Program-made: the position numbers and the translations under genes
In this document: piece after piece, positions 1 to 5,876 of the stretch
How positions within the stretch are numbered: the stretch's first letter is position 1
Layout: every line of letters begins with the position of its first letter
Notes under the pieces: model-generated
The model's input: the letters and a program-made list of their open reading frames with translations, nothing else
Databases searched by the model: none
What the model was told of the DNA's origin: nothing
NCBI GenBank assembly: GCA_043720875.1
Contig: JAYSRU010000277.1
Coordinates: forward strand, 1 to 7,143
DNA length: 7,143 nucleotides
DNA from: JAYSRU01 sp043720875
GTDB taxonomy: Bacteria; Bacteroidota; Bacteroidia; Flavobacteriales_D; Crocinitomicaceae
Direction: 5' to 3'

Positions 1-2217
1 ACGGAAGTGTTTTTCGGTTCCTTATCTGGCGGAGAATATATACTTGAGGTTCAAGCTAGCTATGATGGCAAGAAATTCAGCCAAAGCGTTATTCATAAAT
101 TTCAAGTAAGTGTTCCATTTTGGAAGACTAGCTGGTTTATCCTATTTGCCATTTTTTCTGTCATATTTCTTAATTTTTATTTTATTAATTATAAAAGAAA
201 CGAAAACGTACTCGCGGTTTTTAATGAAGGAGCGGAAGACATAATATTCAAAAGGAGTGATCTAATGCTTGGAATTTCTGGATCGTTCTTATCGATTACT
301 TGTTATGTCGTAAATTACATTGATTCATCCATTCTATTCTACCCAATCATTGCTTTAATTATTGGAATCATTTCAGTTATTGGTGGAATTTTAATATACA
401 TATTTGAGACGAATCGTTCAAAAAAAGTAACGCTTAGAGCCTCGTTCATTGGTATACTTCTTCTCTTATTTTATATGATATATGTAAGTAATTTAGAACC
501 ATTTTACATCATTTGTATCGCCGTTTCCACCATGTTTATCCACTTAATATTTGATAAACCACGAGAAGTATTAATTATATCTAGTTTGTTATTGATAATT
601 TCTGTCTTAATTATCATTCTTGTTGAAAACGATGTGCTTTATAATAAATTCCTTTTCTTACTATGCATGTTTGCACTAGGAGGTGTTTTTGTTTTTTCAG
701 CCATGGTTCGCTCAAACTACACTACTCAATTTTCATTTACTTCTGGTGTTATTAACAAAGGAAACACGATGGTAATTTCATTTGATAAGAAAGGGATTAT
801 TCATTTTGTTAGCGAAAATACGTATCACAACCTTAATGCGCTCGGCAGTAAAATTATTGGTCTAGAAATTGGCGAGCTGAACAAATACACAGCTGCTCTG
901 ACCAATTACATTCCAATTAATTTGATTCAAGAATTTCGTAATGGATTGACCTTTAAAACACCTATTGTTAACGAGTTTGGGCAAATTAGATGGTGGGAAT
1001 GGACTTGCAAAGAGTTTAATGAAAACACCCATGTCATATTAGGTAACGATTTCACAGAAAAATTTGAAATTGAAACAACCTTCGAAACCCTAATAGAAAG
1101 TGCTGGAGATTTAATATACCAATGCGATGTAAACGGACTTTTTACGTTTATGAATCAAAAATGCGTTGACGTTTTGGGTTACAGCAAAGAAGAATTAGTT
1201 GGTAAAGATTCTACTGATTTTACACATCCCGACTTTAGGGTAACTGTAAGTCGCTTTTATTCTGAACACTTTAAACAAAGGAAAGAACACAGTTACATTG
1301 AGTATCCCATTGTTACTAAATCCAGAAAAACAATTTGGATTGGACAAAACATTACCACCTTGTTTAGGCCTGGAAATAAAAGTTTTATTACTGGTTATTT
1401 GATTGTCGGTAGAGATATTACTGAACAACGCGAAAGAGAATTCCTGATTAATGAACAAAATACAAGCATAACCGACTCCATAAATTATGCCTCACGTATA
1501 CAACGTAATTTATTACCAAGAACTGTTGAAATGAAGCATGCCTTTACTGATTTCTTTGTTTTGTCTAAAGCGAAAGATATTGTTTCTGGTGACTTTCATT
1601 GGATAGAAGAAATTGATGGGAAAACGATAATTATTTGCTCTGATTGCACCGGTCATGGTGTTCCAGGTGCATTTATGACGATGCTAGGTGTAAACTTATT
1701 AAATACAATTGTAAAAGTAAACAAGGTGTTTGATCCAGGTAAAATTTTGGATGCTTTGGATCGTGATCTTGATGAAGTGTTACCGCGAGATGGTAAACAT
1801 AAATTAAATGATGGAATGGAAACAAGTGTATGTGTTTTCGAAAAAGGCAAATTGTCTTTCGCTTCAGCAGGTGGTAAAATTATGATTGCACAACAATCCA
1901 AATTCACAATTGTAAAAGGTGATCAAAAACACATAGGAGACAATCACTTGGAATCTAAAAACTTTGCTACGCAAGTCATTGAATATGACAATGACACGAT
2001 TGTATATATGTTTACCGACGGATTTCAAGATCAGTTTGGGGGTGACAGAGACAAGAAATACAGCACTAAGAAACTAATTAGTTTCATTGAAAATAACAGT
2101 CATCAAGATCTTAGAATTCAAGGTGAATTACTGTTGGATGAGCTTGAAATTTGGAAAGGTAGTCGAACTCAAACTGACGATATTACCATTATTGGCTTAA
2201 AAAAGGCAATAGGCTAA
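1..2217 (+). CDS. Membrane-bound PAS-PAS-SpoIIE serine phosphatase with Y_Y_Y-type sensor tail (5' partial)
   Basis: The frame is open from base 1, so the N-terminus lies outside the window; residues here are counted from the GTG at 7. Residues 8-38 (GGEYILEVQAS, then VPFWKTSWF) match the end of a Y_Y_Y domain, which in this phylum usually follows periplasmic beta-propeller repeats. A TM helix follows (about 44-63), then a block of about six hydrophobic segments (86-104, 109-132, 145-161, 164-183, 187-206, 213-233). PAS-like domains occupy about 250-350 and 355-475, the second ending in the usual GRDITEQ. The linker SINYASRIQRNLLP (491-504) leads into a SpoIIE/PP2C-type phosphatase. Its metal-binding signatures are present: GDFHW (528-532), SDCTGHGVPGA (545-555), NDGMETS (601-607), FTDGFQDQFGG (669-679) and TDDIT (723-727), so the enzyme looks active. 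By family it would dephosphorylate a phosphoserine protein such as an anti-sigma-factor antagonist; no such partner is in the window. The gene is complete at its 3' end and reads toward purE. Confidence 0.9.
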   Translation, partial: TEVFFGSLSGGEYILEVQASYDGKKFSQSVIHKFQVSVPFWKTSWFILFAIFSVIFLNFYFINYKRNENVLAVFNEGAEDIIFKRSDLMLGISGSFLSITCYVVNYIDSSILFYPIIALIIGIISVIGGILIYIFETNRSKKVTLRASFIGILLLLFYMIYVSNLEPFYIICIAVSTMFIHLIFDKPREVLIISSLLLIISVLIIILVENDVLYNKFLFLLCMFALGGVFVFSAMVRSNYTTQFSFTSGVINKGNTMVISFDKKGIIHFVSENTYHNLNALGSKIIGLEIGELNKYTAALTNYIPINLIQEFRNGLTFKTPIVNEFGQIRWWEWTCKEFNENTHVILGNDFTEKFEIETTFETLIESAGDLIYQCDVNGLFTFMNQKCVDVLGYSKEELVGKDSTDFTHPDFRVTVSRFYSEHFKQRKEHSYIEYPIVTKSRKTIWIGQNITTLFRPGNKSFITGYLIVGRDITEQREREFLINEQNTSITDSINYASRIQRNLLPRTVEMKHAFTDFFVLSKAKDIVSGDFHWIEEIDGKTIIICSDCTGHGVPGAFMTMLGVNLLNTIVKVNKVFDPGKILDALDRDLDEVLPRDGKHKLNDGMETSVCVFEKGKLSFASAGGKIMIAQQSKFTIVKGDQKHIGDNHLESKNFATQVIEYDNDTIVYMFTDGFQDQFGGDRDKKYSTKKLISFIENNSHQDLRIQGELLLDELEIWKGSRTQTDDITIIGLKKAIG

Positions 2218-2259
2218 AAATTGTTCTTATTTTTACAACGTATAGCATAAAACTGAAGT

Positions 2260-2742
2260 ATGGCAAAAGTAGGAATTATCATGGGGAGTAAAAGTGATTT
2301 ACCAATAATGCGCGAAGCTTGCGAGTTCTTGGATAAAATTGGCGTTCCTTATGAGATCAATGTAGTATCCGCACATCGCACACCAGAACTCATGTTCGAA
2401 TATGCTAAAAACGCACACACTAGAGGAATTAAAGTTATTATTGCAGGAGCTGGAGGAGCGGCCCATTTGCCGGGAATGACTGCATCCCTCACCCCATTAC
2501 CCGTAATTGGCGTTCCTATTAAAAGCAGTAATTCAATCGACGGTTGGGATTCTATTTTATCCATCCTACAAATGCCAGGCGGAATTCCTGTTGCAACAGT
2601 TGCGCTAAACGGCGCAAAAAATGCAGGAATATTAGCCGCTAAAATTGTTAGTGTAGAAAATCAAGAATTACAAAACCGTCTTTTAGACTACATGCAGGAA
2701 ATGAAAGAAATGGTTTTGACAAGCGGAAAGGACCTGAAATAA
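2260..2742 (+). CDS. purE: N5-carboxyaminoimidazole ribonucleotide mutase, class I PurE
   Basis: A 160-residue protein of normal length for class I PurE. This cytosolic enzyme converts N5-CAIR to CAIR in de novo purine synthesis, acting on the product of PurK. The family signatures are all visible: the phosphate-binding MGSKSD loop (8-13), the catalytic SAHRTP motif (37-42, with the general acid/base histidine at 39), AGAGGAAHLPGM (62-73) and VIGVPIKSS (82-90), followed by SILQMPGGIPVATVA (101-115). The ATG at 2260 puts the first beta strand (KVGIIMGS) directly at the N-terminus, as in other PurE proteins. The gene starts 42 bases after the SpoIIE gene on the same strand with no clear promoter between them, so read-through transcription is possible. 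No purK is adjacent. No purine riboswitch-like structure is visible upstream. Confidence 0.97.
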   Translation: MAKVGIIMGSKSDLPIMREACEFLDKIGVPYEINVVSAHRTPELMFEYAKNAHTRGIKVIIAGAGGAAHLPGMTASLTPLPVIGVPIKSSNSIDGWDSILSILQMPGGIPVATVALNGAKNAGILAAKIVSVENQELQNRLLDYMQEMKEMVLTSGKDLK

Positions 2743-2781
2743 GTACCATTCAAAATGCTAACATCCACTTTTCATGATGTC

Positions 2782-2799
2782 TGCTTTTCGTAGAAAGCA
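2782..2799 (+). terminator. Hairpin after purE, possible terminator or 3'-end stabiliser
   Basis: TGCTTTT (2782-2788) can pair with GAAAGCA (2793-2799) around a CGTA loop. This gives six Watson-Crick pairs plus one closing G-U pair. It starts 39 bases after the purE stop. On the plus strand it is followed by CACAAAAAAT, an A run rather than a U tract, so it is not a textbook intrinsic terminator. It could instead mark the 3' end of the purE transcript or be chance. Confidence 0.25.
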
Positions 2800-2829
2800 C
2801 AAAAAATATTAATAAGTAACAAAAGTCAC

Positions 2830-2859
2830 TTTCTCAACCAGAAACATACCTTAACTTTG
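2830..2859 (+). promoter_or_regulatory. Bacteroidota-type promoter for the rhodanese/hydroxylase unit
   Basis: TAACTTTG at 2852-2859 matches the -7 consensus TAnnTTTG exactly. TTTC at 2830-2833 is one base from the -33 TTTG element, with an 18-base spacer. The start codon at 2864 lies only four bases after the -7 box, so the expected transcription start falls at or next to the ATG. That suggests a leaderless or nearly leaderless mRNA. Confidence 0.6.
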
Positions 2860-2863
2860 GTTT

Positions 2864-3361
2864 ATGAAAAAAATATTTTTTCTTCTTTTTATCATTAGTC
2901 CTGTTTTTATAATTGGGCAATTCACTTTAAATAAAGATTTCGATGCTCGGTTGAAAACACTTTTGATGCACAACGTTACAGAGTTAAGTGTGAGCCAAGC
3001 TAAACTTGAAACACAAGCCATTTTTATTGACGCAAGAGAAAAATCAGAATTTACTGTTAGTCATATTTCCAAAGCAATTTGGTGTGGCTATGATGACTTC
3101 AATTTTAAGCGCCTAAAATCAATCAAGAAGACACAAAAAATAATAGTTTACTGTTCGATTGGTTATCGTAGTGAGAAAATTGCTGAACAACTTAAAAACG
3201 CAGGTTTTCAAGATGTTTCGAATTTAGTTGGAGGTATTTTTGAATGGAAAAACCAAGGAAATACTGTTGTGAATGCGAAAGGAAAAGTGACAGAAAACGT
3301 GCACGCCTTTGATGCAACTTGGGGAAAATGGTTAACAAAAGGAGTGAAAATTTATAATTAA
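2864..3361 (+). CDS. Exported single-domain rhodanese-like protein
   Basis: A 165-residue protein with an N-terminal signal peptide: two lysines, a hydrophobic stretch over about residues 4-17, and a likely signal peptidase I cut around IIG-Q (18/19). A rhodanese domain fills about residues 38-135. It shows the FIDAREKSEF motif (54-63), a histidine at 67 (SHISKA), and the active-site loop YCSIGYRS (96-103) with catalytic cysteine C97. The family's GG-I-x-x-W closing motif appears as VGGIFEW (122-128). Rhodaneses carry sulfane sulfur on this cysteine and transfer it to thiol acceptors. The signal peptide places this one in the periplasm, where the physiological acceptor is unknown. The C-terminal 30 residues (NAKGKVTENVHAFDATWGKWL) extend past the core domain. 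It is the first gene of a tight unit; its stop is three bases before the hydroxylase start. The signal peptide fixes the ATG at 2864. Confidence 0.9.
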   Translation: MKKIFFLLFIISPVFIIGQFTLNKDFDARLKTLLMHNVTELSVSQAKLETQAIFIDAREKSEFTVSHISKAIWCGYDDFNFKRLKSIKKTQKIIVYCSIGYRSEKIAEQLKNAGFQDVSNLVGGIFEWKNQGNTVVNAKGKVTENVHAFDATWGKWLTKGVKIYN

Positions 3362-3364
3362 ATT

Positions 3365-4234
3365 ATGGACCATATAATTGCTATTATTCAAAAATCGTAT
3401 TTGGGATATTTTAACTACCTGAAGCACGAGATTTTAGTTCCATCTTGGCATAATTACTTCTACTGGTTGTTGGGTCTTTCAATACTCGTTTGGTTATTAG
3501 AAATAGTTTTTCCTTGGAGAAAAGACCAGGCGATTATCAGAAAAGATTTTTGGCTAGATGGGTTCTATATGTTTTTTAATTTCTTTCTATTTTCGTTAAT
3601 TGGATTTGCAGCTATTTCTAATGTTGCAGCTGAGTTTTTTAATCAATTTTTAGCGCTTTTTGGAATCAACAATATTGTAGCGCTCAATATCAAGACATGG
3701 CCAGTTTGGAGTCAGTTTTTATTGATGTTCGTTATTGCTGATTTTATTCAATGGAACATCCACCGTCTTTTACATAAAAGTAAATTTTTATGGGAATTTC
3801 ATAAAGTGCATCATTCAGTTGAACAAATGGGATTTGCCGCGCATTTGAGGTATCATTGGTTTGAAGCATTCTTTTACAAGACATTACAATATATTCCACT
3901 TGCCATGTTGGGTTTTGGAATTACCGATTTCTTCTTGCTTCATATTATTGCTGTTGCAATCGGACACCTAAACCATTCGAATATTCGTATTACTTACGGT
4001 CCTTTAAAATATGTTTTGAATAATCCAGTCATGCACCTTTGGCATCACGCGAAAGAACTTCCAAATGATCGTACAACCGGAGTGAATTTTGGAATTAGCT
4101 TGAGTATTTGGGATTATTTGTTTAAAACTGCCTACATCCCCAACGACGAGGCGCATACACCACTAGGATTTGACGATGTCGAAAAATTTCCACAATCATT
4201 TATTAAACAAGAAATTTATCCTTTCAAAAAATGA
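3365..4234 (+). CDS. Sterol desaturase / fatty acid hydroxylase superfamily membrane protein
   Basis: A 289-residue integral membrane protein with the histidine-box set of the superfamily: HRLLH (133-137), HKVHH (146-150), HLNH (201-204) and HLWHH (224-228). These boxes bind a di-iron centre on the cytoplasmic face in studied members. The closing TGVNFGISLSIWDYLFKT (238-255) is also typical. Hydrophobic segments lie at about 31-50, 68-90, 115-131 and 175-200. Known members use O2 to hydroxylate or desaturate lipid-like substrates (sterols, carotenoids, fatty acyl chains, ether lipids). The sequence alone does not tell which substrate applies. It starts three bases after the rhodanese stop. 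Its TGA overlaps the next ATG (ATGA at 4231-4234), so translational coupling is likely. Electron donors for the iron centre are not encoded in the window. Confidence 0.93.
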   Translation: MDHIIAIIQKSYLGYFNYLKHEILVPSWHNYFYWLLGLSILVWLLEIVFPWRKDQAIIRKDFWLDGFYMFFNFFLFSLIGFAAISNVAAEFFNQFLALFGINNIVALNIKTWPVWSQFLLMFVIADFIQWNIHRLLHKSKFLWEFHKVHHSVEQMGFAAHLRYHWFEAFFYKTLQYIPLAMLGFGITDFFLLHIIAVAIGHLNHSNIRITYGPLKYVLNNPVMHLWHHAKELPNDRTTGVNFGISLSIWDYLFKTAYIPNDEAHTPLGFDDVEKFPQSFIKQEIYPFKK

Positions 4235-4446
4235 AACAACTCGTAACAATTCCCAACGCACTAATTCTATCCCTCACACTTGGACTCGCTCCATTCTTTC
4301 CGGAACCACATATTTGGGGTAAATTAAAATGGATAGCAGGAGGCGCGAAAGGCATGAAGGGAATGGATTGGTTTGATGTTGTGCTTCACGGAACTCCTTG
4401 GGTTCTTTTAATTGTTTTAGTGATTACTAAAATCACGAAAAAGTAA
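4231..4446 (+). CDS. Small two-TM protein of unknown function, coupled to the hydroxylase
   Basis: A 71-residue protein with a hydrophobic segment at about 7-23, a central loop, a second hydrophobic segment at about 50-67 and a lysine-rich tail. The loop has a distinctive, probably conserved pattern: PEPHIWGKLKW (24-34), a glycine/lysine-rich stretch, MDWFDVVLHGTPW (45-57). Short proteins with this PEPH...DxxD..LHG.PW layout seem familiar from Bacteroidota genomes. Some may carry unreliable transporter-type names, but that is memory, not a search. The start codon overlaps the upstream stop as ATGA, which strongly ties it to the hydroxylase. It could be an accessory subunit or a stabiliser of the diiron enzyme; no function is shown by the sequence. 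The stop codon lies one base from the stop of the opposing lipoprotein gene. Confidence 0.75.
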   Translation: MKQLVTIPNALILSLTLGLAPFFPEPHIWGKLKWIAGGAKGMKGMDWFDVVLHGTPWVLLIVLVITKITKK

Positions 4447-4455
4447 GCTACTTAC
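4438..4455 (-). terminator. Small hairpin at the convergent gene junction, possible minus-strand terminator
   Basis: GTAAG (4443-4447) and CTTAC (4451-4455) form a perfect 5-bp stem around a three-base loop. Read on the minus strand, the hairpin is followed by five U residues (complement of 4438-4442). That is the layout of a weak intrinsic terminator for the lipoprotein gene. Both stop codons lie within it: TAA of the 71-aa gene in the left arm, and TAG of the lipoprotein gene in the loop. The stem is short and low in GC, so confidence is low. Confidence 0.3.
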
Positions 4456-5275
4456 AGGCCTTATCAAATTTTTCTATCAATTTTTTATTAAAAGGTATGG
4501 CAAATAGCTGATCATCAATCGGATTGTATTCAAACAATTCTTTTGTGTTCGGATTAAATGAATAGCGCGCCAATGTTGGGCTATGGGTTGCATAATATTC
4601 GTGTAAATTGAATTCATACATTTCAGTATACGGACAATCATCGCCCTTCTCTCCGTTTGGACTACCTTCAAAAATATGTCCAAAGCCAACCCCCCCATTG
4701 TCTTCTACTTGTTGGGCCAAACCTTTTGTCATTTTTAGATAAGAAGGACAAGTTGTAATTATTTCTTCCACTACATCCATACAAGTCACCTCTGAGCTTG
4801 TCTTTTTCGCTTCTTTCAATAAGTTAGCGTCGGTTAACTTATCGCCTTCTACACTAATTTTCCAATTCCCCGTCTTGTTAGAAAAAGTTAAGTAAGCATC
4901 AACGGTTGAAGTCTTACCGTTGAAACCAGATGTTTTTTTGAAATTTGCTACATACAACTCATTCGATTTTTTTTCAATTAGAATTTCACCTGAGATTGTT
5001 TGTGTGAAGTCCGCATGTTTAGCAAAAAAACGTTTTTTTGAATCTAACATATCCTTGCGACCAATTTTACCATATACAAGCACTGAATCGTCATACATTT
5101 GCTCCAAACTATCACATGTTTTCACATTTAATCGATCGTTCCATGCTACAGTAAGTTCTTTCAATTGTGTTTCTATTGAAACAACTTCGACCACTTCTTT
5201 GTCAGCTATTTTTGCCGGTTCAGATGAACAGCCTATTAATGCTAAGATAAGAATAACTAGATTTCCATATTTCAT
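4448..5275 (-). CDS. Two-part lipoprotein: NTF2-like domain plus Cys-containing C-terminal region
   Basis: A 275-residue predicted lipoprotein. The N-terminus has a short basic/hydrophobic signal ending in a lipobox, ALIGCSS, with the lipidated cysteine at residue 16; SSEP follows. Residues about 35-145 (from TQLKELTVAWNDRL through YDDSVLVYGKIGRKDML to LTFSNKTGNWKI) look like an NTF2-like/SnoaL-type alpha-beta cone domain, a fold used for ligand binding or as a scaffold. Residues 165-275 form a second region I do not recognise. It has cysteines at 165, 176, 214 and 274, enough for two disulfides in the periplasm, and a long acidic/aromatic stretch. Function is unknown. The gene is convergent with the 71-aa gene (one base between stops) and downstream of xre on the same strand. 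A promoter is visible 27 bases upstream of its ATG, so it is probably transcribed on its own. Confidence 0.82.
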   Translation of the reverse strand: MKYGNLVILILALIGCSSEPAKIADKEVVEVVSIETQLKELTVAWNDRLNVKTCDSLEQMYDDSVLVYGKIGRKDMLDSKKRFFAKHADFTQTISGEILIEKKSNELYVANFKKTSGFNGKTSTVDAYLTFSNKTGNWKISVEGDKLTDANLLKEAKKTSSEVTCMDVVEEIITTCPSYLKMTKGLAQQVEDNGGVGFGHIFEGSPNGEKGDDCPYTEMYEFNLHEYYATHSPTLARYSFNPNTKELFEYNPIDDQLFAIPFNKKLIEKFDKACK

Positions 5276-5301
5276 AAGTAGGGGACGTTAAAGTTGAATA
5301 T

Positions 5302-5333
5302 CAAAAATAGGAAAACAATTCAAGTAAAGCGAA
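5302..5333 (-). promoter_or_regulatory. Bacteroidota-type promoter for the lipoprotein gene
   Basis: On the minus strand TATTTTTG (complement of 5302-5309) fits TAnnTTTG exactly. TTCG (complement of 5330-5333) is one base from the -33 TTTG, with a 20-base spacer. This predicts a leader of roughly 20 bases before the ATG at 5275. The GTAAAG direct repeats overlap or flank the -33 side. Confidence 0.5.
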
Positions 5334-5354
5334 CTACTTTCTCGTAAAGTAATA

Positions 5355-5383
5355 AATCCTGATAATTTAGGATTACCAGGATT
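5355..5383. repeat. Inverted repeat with two alternative right arms (AATCCTG / AGGATT / CAGGATT)
   Basis: AATCCTG at 5355-5361 is complementary to CAGGATT at 5377-5383 (7 of 7), and its first six bases to AGGATT at 5369-5374. The two right arms are direct copies 9 bases apart. The element lies 35 bases after the xre stop and about 22 bases upstream of the lipoprotein -33 box. It may be a 3'-end hairpin for xre (followed on the minus strand by TATTACTTTA, a poor U tract) or a protein-binding site. Confidence 0.4.
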
Positions 5384-5417
5384 ATAAAGAGAAGCATTCT
5401 TATGAAAATTGTTAAAA

Positions 5418-5654
5418 TTACTTTGCTATTGAGTTAAAAGCAGTAAGTATAGATAGGTCTACGTTTAATGCAACCGATAATTCAAATAAATAATATAAAG
5501 AAGGATTTACTCTTCCGCTTTCAACACGCTGTAAGCTTTGCTGGTCTTTACCCATGGCACTACTGACCTCAACTTGTGTAAGACCGGTGCTTATTCGCAG
5601 GGTTTTAACATGTAACCCAAACGCAATAAGAGTGCTATTTTTATCTTCTAACAA
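5418..5654 (-). CDS. Small XRE-family helix-turn-helix transcriptional regulator
   Basis: A 78-residue protein that is almost entirely one HTH_3/XRE domain (about residues 11-70). It shows the Cro/CI pattern: LGxHxKTLRxSxGLTQ (helix 1 into helix 2), then VSSAMGKDQQSLQRVESGRVNPSL (helix-turn-helix and the E-x-G-x-x-x-P turn), then LFELSVALNVDLSIL. Such single-domain proteins bind operator DNA as dimers and often repress their own promoter. No effector domain or toxin partner is present. The assigned start is a TTG at 5654; no in-frame ATG exists upstream near the domain, and the TTG gives the usual few residues before the HTH. An ATT further upstream cannot be excluded. The gene is divergent from the secreted-protein gene at 5877 and sits between two repeat-rich gaps, which fits local regulation. 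Confidence 0.82.
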   Translation of the reverse strand: MLEDKNSTLIAFGLHVKTLRISTGLTQVEVSSAMGKDQQSLQRVESGRVNPSLYYLFELSVALNVDLSILTAFNSIAK

Positions 5655-5672
5655 AGTAAAACAAAAATCCTT

Positions 5673-5710
5673 AATACAACTGATTAGTTTTAAAACGGAT
5701 ACGTTGTATT
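5673..5710. promoter_or_regulatory. 38-bp concentric dyad, candidate operator for the XRE regulator
   Basis: Outer arms AATACAAC (5673-5680) and GTTGTATT (5703-5710) are perfect 8-bp complements. Between them the 10-bp palindrome GTTTTAAAAC (5687-5696) has exactly the same centre (5691.5). Spacers of 6 bases lie on each side, and two of their six base pairs are also symmetric, giving 15 of 19 matching pairs overall. The site ends 18 bases before the xre TTG codon, where autorepression would act. The inner palindrome cannot fold into a good RNA hairpin because its loop would be too small, which favours a DNA-binding site over an RNA structure. XRE binding is inferred from position only. Confidence 0.5.
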
Positions 5711-5755
5711 TATTAAATATATTGCTATATTGTACTCCTAATGATCACCCGCCTA

Positions 5756-5786
5756 TGTGAAACCAACCAAAACCTTTGTATCTTCG
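5756..5786 (+). promoter_or_regulatory. Candidate promoter for the T9SS cargo gene
   Basis: TATCTTCG (5779-5786) is one base from TAnnTTTG. TGTG (5756-5759) is one base from the -33 TTTG, with a 19-base spacer. Both boxes are imperfect, so this is weaker than the other two promoters. It would give a leader of about 85 bases. Confidence 0.4.
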
Positions 5787-5876
5787 TTTAGTAAAAACAG
5801 AACATACACGTTTTAGAACCAATGCGGTAACTTGGGCGAAATCAAGCAATATATTTAAAAAATAAATACGAAATAA

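Larger units (their letters stand above)
2743..2863. other. Intergenic region between purE and the rhodanese unit
   Basis: This 121-base AT-rich gap contains no credible coding sequence. Its left half holds an imperfect hairpin (2782-2799). Its right end holds a promoter of the Bacteroidota type directly against the next start codon. The gap marks a transcription boundary between purE and the three-gene unit beginning at 2864. Confidence 0.6.
5276..5417. other. Repeat-rich intergenic region between xre and the lipoprotein gene
   Basis: This 142-base gap has no coding potential but is dense in short repeats. GTAAAG occurs at 5324-5329 and again 20 bases later at 5344-5349. TACTTT/AAAGTA (5335-5340/5346-5351) is a perfect 6-bp inverted repeat. 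AATCCTG (5355-5361) can pair with AGGATT (5369-5374, six bases) or CAGGATT (5377-5383, seven bases). The lipoprotein promoter lies at its left side. The repeats could be operator sites for the neighbouring XRE protein, or the 3'-end structure of xre. Confidence 0.4.
5655..5876. other. Divergent intergenic region between xre and the T9SS cargo gene
   Basis: This 222-base AT-rich gap has no credible coding sequence in either direction. It contains the concentric dyad (5673-5710) next to the xre start and a candidate plus-strand promoter (5756-5786) for the gene at 5877. A clear xre promoter of the TAnnTTTG type was not found on the minus strand. The leader between the predicted start near 5792 and the TTG at 5877 is about 85 bases and A-rich; no riboswitch family was recognised in it. 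Confidence 0.5.

Noticed and set aside
1195..1907. Minus-strand frames within the SpoIIE gene
   Set aside because: They lie opposite the PAS2 and phosphatase domains, whose motifs fix the plus strand as coding.
2218..2259. Purine-responsive riboswitch or separate promoter ahead of purE
   Set aside because: The 42-base gap is too short for an aptamer, and no TAnnTTTG box is present.
4920..5291. A 123-codon open frame on the plus strand, opposite the lipoprotein gene
   Set aside because: It is entirely antisense to a well-supported lipoprotein with a lipobox. Its translation has no recognisable domain and no promoter or start context.
5418..5654. XRE gene as the antitoxin half of a toxin-antitoxin pair
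   Set aside because: No small toxin-like gene lies next to it on either side. Its neighbours are a lipoprotein transcribed from its own promoter and a divergent secreted protein.
5418..5659. TTACTTTG (5418-5425) and CAAAGTAA (5652-5659) as terminal inverted repeats framing xre, suggesting a mobile cassette
   Set aside because: Only 8 bases match, one copy is part of the AAG-TAA end of the coding frame, and there is no transposase or target duplication. Chance is likely in AT-rich DNA.
5554..5760. A 68-codon plus-strand frame overlapping the xre gene and its upstream gap
   Set aside because: It is antisense to the clear HTH domain and continues through the dyad region; composition and translation look random.
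5828..5835. TAACTTGG as a second promoter -7 box for the cargo gene
   Set aside because: It has one mismatch in the TTTG part, and no TTTG-like element lies at the right distance upstream.
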